A stretch of 51,980 nt of DNA from HGM13233 sp964478515. Its GTDB lineage: Bacteria > Bacillota > Clostridia > Oscillospirales > Ruminococcaceae. The notes beneath the pieces are model-generated. The model ran no database searches. It saw nothing but the letters and a program-made list of their open reading frames with translations, and was not told the DNA's origin. The stretch is from the NCBI GenBank assembly GCA_964478515.1, contig CAYZIL010000015.1:1-51980 (forward strand). The letters are read 5' to 3'. Made by a program: the position numbers and the translations under genes. Shown here piece by piece: positions 26,459-34,407 of this stretch (the first letter of the stretch is position 1; the number at the start of each line of letters is the position of its first letter).

Positions 26459-28729
26459 TTAGATTGTCCGTGCGCGTTTGTAAGCCGAGCGCACCGCCTC
26501 AAACACCTTGCCGGACTTGTAGGCGTCGCCCACCATCCAGACCTCGGCGGCGGCGTTGTCGGCAACGCATTCGTAATAGAGTTCATTGTTGCTGCGCACG
26601 CCGGCGGCTACGACTACGGCGTCTGCTTGCAGCTCCTGCTCCTCCAGCTGTGTTTTCAGCTTAGGCGCCAGCGGGTTGACGACGTTTTCCGGCAATATGG
26701 GCTGCCAGGTGTTGTAGGGGTCGTTGACGCTCGGCGAGACGTTGCGGCTGACGGTGACCGAGTGCTCGTTTACCTTTTTGAGCGCCGTGCAGTTAAGCAG
26801 CTCGACACCGTTCTTTTCAAGGTAGTGGATGATGTGGCCACGGTTGGCGGTGCAGCTGTGGTTCATTATATAACGGTCCATCTCCACCACTTTGACGTCC
26901 TTTTTCAGCTCGTAGCTCAGCCAGTAGGCCGTCTCGCAGCCGACCACGCCGCCGCCGATTACGACAACTTTTTTCGCGTCGGCGACAAGCTGCGGGTCGT
27001 TGAGCACGTCGACGGCAAAATGGACGTTGTCGCGCTCAATGCCCTCGACCGGCGGCGGACTCTGGCGGCCGCCGGCGGCGACGAGAATTGCGTCGTAGCC
27101 GCCCTTTTTCAGCGTGGCGGCGCTGACGTCCGCGCCGAGCTTCAGTGTAAAGTTCGCCTCTTTTTCCAGTTTTTGCACCGTGCGGCGCAAGTAGTCGAGA
27201 TAGTTGCCGAACTCGTATTTTATTTTAGCCACGCTGCCCGGCACCAGCGAGCCGCCCACGCGCTTGTCGCGCTCCAGCAGCTCAACCGTGTGTCCGCGGC
27301 GCACCAGCACCTCGGCCGCGGTTATGCCGGCGGGACCGGCGCCGACAACGGCGACCTTTTTCTTTACCGGCGCCGGCTGCAGCTCGGCGTCGTACTCGCA
27401 CTCAAAAGCGGTGCGCGGGTTTACGGCGCACTGCGGGTGTCCGCCCTCGACAAATTCGTTGAGACAGGCCTCCTGACAGCCAATGCAGGGACGAATTTCG
27501 TCAACGCGGCCGGCATAGGCCTTGTTGGGCCACTGCGGGTCGGCGAGCAGCGGGCGGCCGAGCATGACCATGTCGCACTTGCCGTCGCGCAGCGCCTGCT
27601 CGGCAAGGTCGGGGTAGCCGAGTTTGCCGACAGCCACTACCGGCACCGGCAATCCGCTGTTGGCCTTGACGCCGTTGTCGGCAAAATATTTTTTTACTAT
27701 TTCGGCGACGTCCAAAAAACAGCCCGAGGGCATTGACGCCGGCGGGTGCGGCAGCCACCAGTTGTCGTAGCAGCCCAAATCGACGTCAAACATGTCGACG
27801 CCGGCGGCGACGAGGTTTTTCATGTATTCCAGCGTCTGCTCGGGAGTGCGCTCTTTTTTGAATTTTTTCAGCGCCTTGAGCTTGTCCATGCGGCCGCCGT
27901 AGGTCTCGTTGAGCATCAAAGACAGGTCAATGCGGTACATTATCGGGAATTTGGCGCCGGCGCGGGCGCGAATCTCCTTGACGGTGTCTATACCGAAACG
28001 CTGCCAGTCGGCGTAGCGCCCCATGGCGCGGCGGTTGAACGCCGTGTTGGTCATCTGCTCGAGCAGGTATCCCTCGTGGCCGTGCAGGTAGACGCCGTCG
28101 ATGTTAGCGGCCTTCGCGTCCGCTGCGGCCTGACCGGCGTTCTTGATTATTTTGCGGCATTTGCCGTCGCTCAAGCGCAGACAGGGGATGTCGGCAATGT
28201 AGAAGTTCGGGTTCATTGACGCGGAGACGGGGAATTTCAACGAATTTACCAGGCACTGCGGGTTGCCGACGCGGCCGAGCCCCGGTGTCAGCTGAATAAA
28301 CAGCGTGGTGCCGTGGGCGTGCAGCGCCGCGGCGAGGTCGCGCCAGGCGGAAAACACCGTGCGGCTGCGGTCAATGCGCGGAAAATAGCTCAGGTCGCCC
28401 AGCTCGGTTATGGAATTGTCCACGCCGTAGCTTATCGGGATAAGCCCGGTAGTAATCAGTCCCACGCCGCCCTTGGCGCGCTCCTCAAAATAGGCGAGCA
28501 TGCGCGCGTCGGGTCGCCCCGTTTCCTCGCACATATCTATGTTGCCCATCGGCGCCATGACCAAGCGGTTTTTTATTGTAACTGAATTGACGCGCACGGG
28601 CGAGAACATTTCGCGGTAGGGGTACAGTTCCCCCGTCATCCGCGGCGCGGCAAAACGGCCGTCGAACCAGTTGCCGTAGCTTTCGGACAGCTCGGCAAGC
28701 TTCTTTTCGTATTCGCTCAAATTGCTCAC
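26459..28729 (-). CDS. old-yellow-enzyme-type NADH:flavin oxidoreductase with 4Fe-4S and NAD(P)/FAD domains
   Basis: Protein of 756 residues, longer than the 640-680 usual for 2,4-dienoyl-CoA reductase or BaiCD-like enzymes. An N-terminal FMN barrel (about 40-420) contains NRLVMAPMGNIDM and the active-site segment LHGHEGYLLEQMTN. A cluster motif, CIGCQEACLNEF with a further cysteine after HPQ, is followed by an FAD/NAD domain with VAVVGAGPAGITAAEVL and VVVIGGGVVGCETAYWL. A GTG at 28729 is nearly on top of the GGGAG site, so a TTG at 28720 is an alternative start. It probably reduces an activated C=C bond. It is the first gene of the operon with aconitase X. Confidence 0.88.
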   Translation of the reverse strand: MSNLSEYEKKLAELSESYGNWFDGRFAAPRMTGELYPYREMFSPVRVNSVTIKNRLVMAPMGNIDMCEETGRPDARMLAYFEERAKGGVGLITTGLIPISYGVDNSITELGDLSYFPRIDRSRTVFSAWRDLAAALHAHGTTLFIQLTPGLGRVGNPQCLVNSLKFPVSASMNPNFYIADIPCLRLSDGKCRKIIKNAGQAAADAKAANIDGVYLHGHEGYLLEQMTNTAFNRRAMGRYADWQRFGIDTVKEIRARAGAKFPIMYRIDLSLMLNETYGGRMDKLKALKKFKKERTPEQTLEYMKNLVAAGVDMFDVDLGCYDNWWLPHPPASMPSGCFLDVAEIVKKYFADNGVKANSGLPVPVVAVGKLGYPDLAEQALRDGKCDMVMLGRPLLADPQWPNKAYAGRVDEIRPCIGCQEACLNEFVEGGHPQCAVNPRTAFECEYDAELQPAPVKKKVAVVGAGPAGITAAEVLVRRGHTVELLERDKRVGGSLVPGSVAKIKYEFGNYLDYLRRTVQKLEKEANFTLKLGADVSAATLKKGGYDAILVAAGGRQSPPPVEGIERDNVHFAVDVLNDPQLVADAKKVVVIGGGVVGCETAYWLSYELKKDVKVVEMDRYIMNHSCTANRGHIIHYLEKNGVELLNCTALKKVNEHSVTVSRNVSPSVNDPYNTWQPILPENVVNPLAPKLKTQLEEQELQADAVVVAAGVRSNNELYYECVADNAAAEVWMVGDAYKSGKVFEAVRSAYKRARTI

Positions 28730-28803
28730 ACTCCCTTACTTGTAATAACTATATTCTATCATTTGCGCGGCCGCCGCTCTATCCGCAAAACGGCGGTTTT
28801 TCT

Positions 28804-28832
28804 TTGACAAATTTGTGACAATTGAATAGTAA
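28804..28832 (+). promoter_or_regulatory. candidate plus-strand promoter and palindromic site
   Basis: TTGACA is followed after 17 bases by TAGTAA, a perfect -35 with a poor -10. The same stretch contains the palindrome ACAAATTTGT within TTGACAAATTTGTGACAA, which could be an operator. It points towards the structured spacer RNA and away from the flavoprotein gene. Confidence 0.35.
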
Positions 28833-28839
28833 TTTCTAT

Positions 28840-29303
28840 TGCCCGCGACTGCTGCAGCGACAAGAGTCGGTTTTTGCCCGCCGCATGTCTGTTAAAACGG
28901 GCTCACCGAACGCCGCACAAAACCTTGCCCTCGCCTAAAGGGCGCGGTTAACACAAGCACACTATAAGACCGAAATGCTTTCGGCGCCTGAAGGCGCTAC
29001 GGGCAATTGCAAGCTCACTAAACCTAAGTAAGTAAAAGGGTGCTGCGCTCAGCAGAGAAGCTTTTTATCAATGTTAAAAGTGACGTTACGATTTTCCCCG
29101 CTGCTCCCAATGCCTAATAATCGTAACGGCAAAGGAAAACCTTTGAAATCCCCCGAGTCCCCCGCAGCGGCGCGAGACCCGTTTTTGTCAGCTGCGCTTT
29201 GCGTTCACCCAAAGGTCTAGCCGCACCCGCACCGCGGGCTGCTCTTGAGCCCTTTGCTGCAAAAAATAAACGAGCGAGAGACCGTAAGCGGTCTCTCGCT
29301 CGT
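28840..29303 (+). ncRNA. candidate large structured RNA of unknown class
   Basis: A spacer of 617 bases between the flavoprotein gene and the HAD gene has no plausible protein gene but dense RNA-like pairing. The ends pair over a distance: 28854-28863 with 29185-29195 (one bulge), 28898-28904 with 29174-29181, and 28911-28916 with 29167-29172. Inside lie local hairpins at 28970-28984, 28983-28998 and 29041-29054, a 10-bp helix of 29084-29093 with 29119-29128, and CAAAGG-AAAA-CCTTTG at 29130-29145. The hairpin at 29270-29303 can terminate it. The plus strand is favoured by the upstream TTGACA and the A-rich loop, but a minus-strand leader for the flavoprotein operon is also possible. I do not see the hallmarks of RNase P, tmRNA, SRP or 6S RNA. 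Confidence 0.5.
29270..29303. terminator. bidirectional terminator after the HAD gene
   Basis: A perfect 15-bp stem ACGAGCGAGAGACCG/CGGTCTCTCGCTCGT with a TAAG loop. The minus strand continues TTATTTTTTG (good for the HAD gene), and the plus strand continues GTTTTGT (usable by the spacer RNA). Confidence 0.85.
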
Positions 29304-29346
29304 GTTTTGTATTGCCGGCAAGCGCGCAGTGAATCGCGCGCCGCGC

Positions 29347-30162
29347 TCAGACGTCGAGAATGAAACGGTGCAGCACCTCGGCGACGCCGCCGCTGTCGTT
29401 GTCAGCACGGCAGACGTAGTCGCAGTAGGGTTTAACATCCACGGCGGTGTTTGCCACGCCGGCGCCGAGTCCGGCGGCTTCAATCATTGACAGGTCGTTA
29501 AAATTGTCGCCGATGGCAATAGTGTCGGCCATATCTACGCCCAGGTTTTCAGCCAGCGCGCGCAGACCGGCGCCCTTGCACACGCCCTTGCGGTTAAATT
29601 CCAAATACCGACCGCTGGAATAGCTCACTTCCAGTTCGCCGCAAAGCGGGGAAAGCTCGTCGGCAATGGCGCGCAGGTAGTTTTGGTTTGTATTTACATA
29701 AATTACCTTGACTATCTCCTGCTTGCGCAGAAAATCAATATTGCGCTCAAAAAACTCTGTTACCTCCATGCGCCCGTCAAGATAGGCGCGCTCGTGGTCC
29801 CAGTAGTTGTAGACATAGACGGTGTCAAGCGTATAGACGTGCAGGCAAACGTCGTAACCGAGCCCTTTTTTGAACAGCGCGTCGGCCTGCTCGAAGGTGA
29901 TGCCGCTGAAATACATCAGCCGGCTGCCGGCGTTTTCGCTGAGCGCGCCACCGTTGTAGGAAATTACATATTCGTCCTTGAGCTCGCGCAGACCCAGCTC
30001 CGCAAGCGTCCCCTGTACCGAATTGCAGCCGCGCCCGGTCGCCGGCACAAACTTGACGCCGCGCTCGCGCAGCGCGGCTACGGCCGCGCGGTCGCACTCG
30101 CAAACGCGGCGCTGCGAGTTGAGCAGCGTCTCATCAAGGTCACAGGCCACAATCTTGTACAT
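29347..30162 (-). CDS. Cof-type HAD-IIB hydrolase
   Basis: Phosphatase-like protein of 271 residues. Motif 1 is CDLDETLL, with Asp8 and Asp10 as nucleophile and acid. Motif 2 is VPATGRG, the lysine motif is NRKGVCKGAGLRALAENLG, and motif 4 is AIGDNFNDLSMIEAAGLG. The C2-type cap lies between about residues 85 and 190. Cof-type HADs dephosphorylate sugar phosphates or flavin-pathway intermediates. The substrate cannot be told from the sequence. It is a single gene with a strong terminator. Confidence 0.93.
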   Translation of the reverse strand: MYKIVACDLDETLLNSQRRVCECDRAAVAALRERGVKFVPATGRGCNSVQGTLAELGLRELKDEYVISYNGGALSENAGSRLMYFSGITFEQADALFKKGLGYDVCLHVYTLDTVYVYNYWDHERAYLDGRMEVTEFFERNIDFLRKQEIVKVIYVNTNQNYLRAIADELSPLCGELEVSYSSGRYLEFNRKGVCKGAGLRALAENLGVDMADTIAIGDNFNDLSMIEAAGLGAGVANTAVDVKPYCDYVCRADNDSGGVAEVLHRFILDV

Positions 30163-30230
30163 CTAAGCGCCTTTCCGTCACAATTTTCACTAATTATAAC
30201 AGGAAACGGCGGCGGCGTAAACCGCGGCGC

Positions 30231-30935
30231 TCAAATAAACAAATCGCGTTTTACCTGCTTGCCGGTGCGGCGGCACAAATAAAGCGTGCCCTCGCTGTCC
30301 ACTGTGCCGAGCACGACGTCTTGCGCTTGCGTCGCCTGCTTTTCCAGTTCGTGCGCGAGCCACTGCGGTGAATGGCCGCTGTGGCGCAGGTTCTGCAAAA
30401 GCACCTCCCCGTCGATTATGACGTTAGCGCACATCTTTTCCGGCTTGACACAAAGTCCCAGGTCGTCCGGCGTCGCCGGACGGCGGCCGCTTTTGGGCAG
30501 AATGCTGACGGCGCCGTTTATTTCCAGCACCGCGCACTCAATGTCGCCGAGGTCGAAAAAACCCTGGGCGCGGCAATTGGTCAAAAACTCGTTGACGTCC
30601 AACTTGCTGTTAAGCAGATTTTGCTCGTAGATGCGGCCGTTCTCATAAAGAATGACCGGACGTCCCTCAATAAAACGGCGCAGCTTGATGGACTTGCAGG
30701 TGACGTACGACATCAGCCACACCACCGCGGCGTAAACCAGCATGGCAGCGAGCGGCGCCCAGCGGTCCTTGCCGGTGGCGATGGCAAATTCCGCGGCAAT
30801 TGAGCCGATAGTTATTCCGTTAATGTAGTCAAAAAAGGACAGCTGACTCACCTGCCGCTTGCCCAGCAGCCGGGTGAGTAGGAACAGCGCCGTCACCGAC
30901 ATCAGCGCGCTTAGCATCACACTGAAAATCTTCAT
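30231..30935 (-). CDS. DUF421 / YetF-like membrane protein
   Basis: Protein of 234 residues with three N-terminal membrane segments (about 5-22, 35-55 and 62-80) followed by a cytoplasmic beta-rich domain. RLLGKRQVSQLSFFDYINGITIGSIAAE is the diagnostic YetF block and GRPVILYENGRIYEQNLLNSKLDVNEF the conserved DUF421 start. The function is unknown. Its ribosome binding site GGGGGTGG lies inside the 3' arm of the hairpin at 30943-30974, so expression may depend on that structure. Confidence 0.9.
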   Translation of the reverse strand: MKIFSVMLSALMSVTALFLLTRLLGKRQVSQLSFFDYINGITIGSIAAEFAIATGKDRWAPLAAMLVYAAVVWLMSYVTCKSIKLRRFIEGRPVILYENGRIYEQNLLNSKLDVNEFLTNCRAQGFFDLGDIECAVLEINGAVSILPKSGRRPATPDDLGLCVKPEKMCANVIIDGEVLLQNLRHSGHSPQWLAHELEKQATQAQDVVLGTVDSEGTLYLCRRTGKQVKRDLFI

Positions 30936-30942
30936 AATAAAA

Positions 30943-30974
30943 CCACCCCCGCGGTATTATGACCGCGAAGGTGG
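30943..30974 (-). terminator. terminator-like hairpin overlapping the yetF-like ribosome binding site
   Basis: CCACC...CGCGGT pairs with ACCGCG...GGTGG, and on the minus strand it is followed by TTTTATT and then directly by the ATG of the DUF421 gene. It can terminate transcripts from the glucosidase gene and at the same time hide the GGGGGTGG ribosome binding site. Confidence 0.6.
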
Positions 30975-30994
30975 CTGATGATACGCCGTTTGTT

Positions 30995-32893
30995 TTACTG
31001 AACGCGCCAGACATTGGCCTCAAACGCGCGCAGCTCTTTTTCGGCGGGAGCTGTGTAGTTTGACAAAAGCAGCGTCATTCCGGCAACTTTTTTCGGCCGG
31101 CGCAGCGGCGCGGCAGTCAGGTTCAGCTCAATATACAGCTGCTCGCCGTCCAGCTCGCGCAAGTAGCAAAAGCTCTGCTCGTCCTTTGGCTTTACCGCGT
31201 CAAAACTGCCGTAGACCAGCGCCCGGTGCGCGTGCCGCAGCGCCACGGCCTTTTTGTAAAAATTGAGCACCGAGTCGGGGTCGGCGGACTCGTCGCCGGC
31301 GTTTATTTCTTTGTAGTTGGGGTTGAGCTTTATCCACGGCTGCGCCGCGCTGAAGCCGGCGTTCGGCTCAGACGTCCACTGCATCGGCGTGCGGGCGTGG
31401 TCACGGCTCATGTTCACCAGCGTTTGCATCAGCTCGGCGTGCGGAATTTTGTCTTTTTTCTCGTTATAGAAATTAATTGTCTCGACGTCGCGAAATTCGT
31501 CAAGCGAGTCGAACTCGCAGTTGGTCATGCCCAGTTCCTGGCCCTGGTAAATGAACGGCGTGCCCTTGAGCGTCAGCAGCATAACCGCCATCAGCTTTGC
31601 GAGCGGTTCGCGGTGCTCGGGCTGCTTGTCTATGCGCGAGAGCATGCGCGGGTTGTCGTGGTTGTCAAAAAACAGCGAGTTCCAGCAGCCGTTGCCGTAG
31701 TTTTCCTGCCAGTTGAGCAAGCACTCCTTGAGGTAGCCCATTCGGTAACCGCCGGCCGAAACACGCGGCTTGTCCGGCAAATAGAGGTGCTCAAAGCTGA
31801 AGACCATGTTCAGTTCCTCGCGGTCCTCACCCGCAAAAAGGCGCGAGAGCTCCATGCCCACACCCGGCGTCTCGCCGACCGTAAAGACATCGCGGCCGGC
31901 CAGCGCGCGGCTGTTCATCTCGCGCAGATAGTCGTGCACCTTGCGGTCGAAAAAGAAATGCTCGCAGCCGATATAGCCGGTCAGCTCGCCGGCAGTGCCG
32001 TCGCCGTCGGGAAAACCCTGGGGCTTGCCTATCATGTTTATGACGTCCAGCCTGAAGCCGTCAATGCCCTTTTCCAGCCACCAGTTCATCATGTCGAAAA
32101 CTTCGTCGCGCACTTTGGGGTTCGCCCAGTTCAAGTCGCATTGCTTTTTGGAAAAACTGTGCAGATAATACTGGCCGCTGCGCTCGTCCAGCTGCCAGGC
32201 GCTGCCGGAAAAGACCGAGGTCCAGTTGTTTGGCGCGCCGCCGTCTTTGCCGTCGCGCCAGATGTAGTAGTCACGGCAGGGGCTTTTCGGGTCGCGCGAT
32301 TTTTGAAACCACTCGTGCTCGTCGGAGGTATGGTTGACGACCAGGTCCATTATCAGTCTCATACCGCGCTCGTGCACCGCCGCTAACAGCTCGTCAAAGT
32401 CGGCCATCGTGCCGAATTCGCTCATAATGGCGCGGTAGTCGCTGATGTCGTAGCCGTTGTCGTCGTTGGGCGACTGGTAAATAGGCGACAGCCACAGTGC
32501 GTCTATGCCGAGCTCGCGCAGATAATCAAGCTTGGCGATTATGCCGCGCAAGTCGCCGACGCCGTCGCCGCTCGCGTCGCAAAAACTGCGCGGGTATATC
32601 TGGTAAAAGACCGACTGTTTCCACCACTTTTCGGTAATGCGCGCCGGTTCGGGCGTCGGCTTACAGTCGGCATAATCGTTGAGCTTGCGGCAGAACATTT
32701 CAATAAATCCGTCGTCCAAGGCCTTGCCGGCCAGCTTTTTCAGCGCCGACAGCGACATCGCCCGCACCGGCAGCGAGCTGAGTATCTCGTACTTTATCCC
32801 CGCCGTTGCGGCAATTAGCGTGACAATGTCCCGTCCGAAGGGGTTTTTCAGCACCTCGCCGATGGTGCTTTTGGCGGTAAATTCTTCCGACAT
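30995..32893 (-). CDS. GH13 alpha-glucosidase / oligo-1,6-glucosidase with extra N-terminal helical domain
   Basis: Cytoplasmic glycoside hydrolase of 632 residues. From about residue 85 it is a GH13 barrel of the oligo-1,6-glucosidase type: WWKQSVFYQIYPRSF, DLVVNHTSDEH, GFRLDVINM (nucleophile Asp), FTVGETPG (acid Glu), FFDNHDNPR (third Asp), and TPMQWTSEPNAGF near the end. The first 80 residues form a separate helical module (TIGEVLKNPFGRDIVTL, SLSALKKLAGKALDDGFIE) not normally present in the family. It has no signal peptide, so it acts on imported oligosaccharides. No sugar transporter is nearby. Confidence 0.93.
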   Translation of the reverse strand: MSEEFTAKSTIGEVLKNPFGRDIVTLIAATAGIKYEILSSLPVRAMSLSALKKLAGKALDDGFIEMFCRKLNDYADCKPTPEPARITEKWWKQSVFYQIYPRSFCDASGDGVGDLRGIIAKLDYLRELGIDALWLSPIYQSPNDDNGYDISDYRAIMSEFGTMADFDELLAAVHERGMRLIMDLVVNHTSDEHEWFQKSRDPKSPCRDYYIWRDGKDGGAPNNWTSVFSGSAWQLDERSGQYYLHSFSKKQCDLNWANPKVRDEVFDMMNWWLEKGIDGFRLDVINMIGKPQGFPDGDGTAGELTGYIGCEHFFFDRKVHDYLREMNSRALAGRDVFTVGETPGVGMELSRLFAGEDREELNMVFSFEHLYLPDKPRVSAGGYRMGYLKECLLNWQENYGNGCWNSLFFDNHDNPRMLSRIDKQPEHREPLAKLMAVMLLTLKGTPFIYQGQELGMTNCEFDSLDEFRDVETINFYNEKKDKIPHAELMQTLVNMSRDHARTPMQWTSEPNAGFSAAQPWIKLNPNYKEINAGDESADPDSVLNFYKKAVALRHAHRALVYGSFDAVKPKDEQSFCYLRELDGEQLYIELNLTAAPLRRPKKVAGMTLLLSNYTAPAEKELRAFEANVWRVQ

Positions 32894-32926
32894 AGCTATT
32901 CCTCTATTCTTTGGTATGACTTGAAG

Positions 32927-33793
32927 TCAGTGCGAGTGCGGCTTAAAGCCCTCGCCGATTATCTCGCTCGACTCTATGGCGGTAACAAAGGCGGTCGGGT
33001 CACACTCGCGCACTATGCGCTTGACAGGCCCAATTTGGTTCTTGCGAATGGCCACCATCAGCACTGTTTTTGCCGCGCGGGTATAGCCGCCCACGGCCGG
33101 TATCAGCGTGCTGCCGCGCTCTATTTCGGCGTCGATGCTTTTTACCAGTTCGTCCTGTTTGTCAGTGACTATCAGCAGCACTATGCCGCTGTCAATGCCG
33201 TAGAGAATAGCGTCTACAACCTTGGAGCCGACGAACATTGAAACCGCGCCGTACAGTATAGAGTCGATATTGCGAAACACGACGGCGGCAATTATCAGCA
33301 CTATTGTGTCCTGCAAAAAAGCCAGCTGGCCGAGATTCATGTGCGGGTATTTTTTCTTTAAAGTCAGCGTCATGAAATCGGTGCCGCCTGTGGAGGAACC
33401 GCGCATAAATATCAGCGCCACACCGGCGCCCATAGACGCGCCGCAGAACAATGCCGCGAGCATGGTATTGCCGGTGTAGACCGGAATAAGCGGAAAAACC
33501 AGGTCGGTTATCAGCGTCATTACCAGCACGCTGCGCAGCGTGCGCAAAATTGTGCGCGGGCCGAGCGTGAAGTAGGCCATCAGCGCCAGCGGGATATTAA
33601 AAACAAAAGTCACTATGCCGATGGGCAACCCCCACAGATAGTTGACGATTATTGCAAGACCGCTGACGCCGCCGGCCGTGAACGTGTTGGCGGCGGCAAA
33701 GGTATAGACGCCCAGCGAATAGAGCATGCCGCCGGCAACGTCATACAGCAGGTCTACTGACTCTTTTTTAAGCTTATCTCTGGTGATCGTCAT
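32927..33793 (-). CDS. YitT family membrane protein (DUF161/DUF2179)
   Basis: Protein of 288 residues with about five membrane segments in the first 200 residues and a cytoplasmic C-terminal DUF2179 domain. The family blocks FTAGGVSGLAIIVNYLW, RGSSTGGTDFM and the C-terminal RGSTLIPAVGGYTRAAKTVLM, followed by REcDP-like residues, are clear. The function is unknown in general. It ends 33 bases before the glucosidase gene and may be co-transcribed with it. Confidence 0.92.
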   Translation of the reverse strand: MTITRDKLKKESVDLLYDVAGGMLYSLGVYTFAAANTFTAGGVSGLAIIVNYLWGLPIGIVTFVFNIPLALMAYFTLGPRTILRTLRSVLVMTLITDLVFPLIPVYTGNTMLAALFCGASMGAGVALIFMRGSSTGGTDFMTLTLKKKYPHMNLGQLAFLQDTIVLIIAAVVFRNIDSILYGAVSMFVGSKVVDAILYGIDSGIVLLIVTDKQDELVKSIDAEIERGSTLIPAVGGYTRAAKTVLMVAIRKNQIGPVKRIVRECDPTAFVTAIESSEIIGEGFKPHSH

Positions 33794-33877
33794 GGCGCTC
33801 CGTTTTGACTAAAGAGGACAAAAGGGCATACTCGGCGCAATGGCGCGAAGCTGCCCACATAAGTCAGACCATATACT

Positions 33878-34363
33878 TTATTTTTTCTTTGTGAGGTAAA
33901 ACAAAACAATAAACGCGGCCGCAAACGCCGCCACGGCGGCGGCGAGCACCCAAATGCCCACCGTTCCGGCGACAAAGCCGTAGAATGATTGCAGCAGACC
34001 GCCGGCGTCGGTATAGCACGCCTTGACGCTGCTCGCGGACACGGCGACAGTCTTATTCTGCGGGGTTCTTACCGTAAGTTCGCTGCCGTCTTGCGATTTG
34101 AGCGTGCCGTAGTATTCTGTGCCGTTGTCGTCGTAGAGTATCACCTGGCCCTCAAGCAGTTCTCTGTGGCCGTTGTAGGCGCTGAACAGGGCAATATCTG
34201 CCGTCGCGGCGTCGGTAAAAGTCGCGTCGTCTGTCACGACTACGGCGTACTTGCCGAAAAGCCTGCTGCTGTCGCCCTGCTTCGCGGCGCGCAAAAACAG
34301 CGCTGTTGCAAGAATAAAACAGGCACAGATGCACCCGGCAAGCAGCCCGGCCAGCGCCAGCAC
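33878..34363 (-). CDS. two-pass membrane protein with an extracytoplasmic domain
   Basis: Protein of 161 residues that I do not recognise. It has a hydrophobic N-terminus (about 1-25), a roughly 95-residue soluble part with beta-strand-like pieces (YAVVVTDDATFTDAATADI, GQVILYDDNGTEYYGTL, SELTVRTPQNKTVAVSA), then a second membrane segment at about 133-157 and a KKK tail. The start is a GTG with AGGGGA upstream. The reading frame is open further upstream without a better start. It follows the permease-like gene by 44 bases and is probably the last member of the pseudo-ABC locus. Confidence 0.7.
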   Translation of the reverse strand: MLALAGLLAGCICACFILATALFLRAAKQGDSSRLFGKYAVVVTDDATFTDAATADIALFSAYNGHRELLEGQVILYDDNGTEYYGTLKSQDGSELTVRTPQNKTVAVSASSVKACYTDAGGLLQSFYGFVAGTVGIWVLAAAVAAFAAAFIVLFYLTKKK

Positions 34364-34407
34364 AATTCCCCTGCTGCGCGCCTTGGCCGCGGGAACAGCG
34401 CTACTTT

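Noticed and set aside
28780..28806. GC hairpin followed by TTTTTCTTT on the plus strand, upstream of the spacer RNA
   Set aside because: It looks like a terminator, but no plus-strand gene precedes it. It could be part of the flavoprotein leader. Not called as a terminator.
29081..29122. Frame ending ...PAAPNA followed by TAA TAA inside the spacer RNA, reminiscent of a tmRNA tag
   Set aside because: The tag would have to end like ALAA. No tRNA-like ends with a TTCGA loop and CCA are present, and the segment forms one strand of a 10-bp helix.
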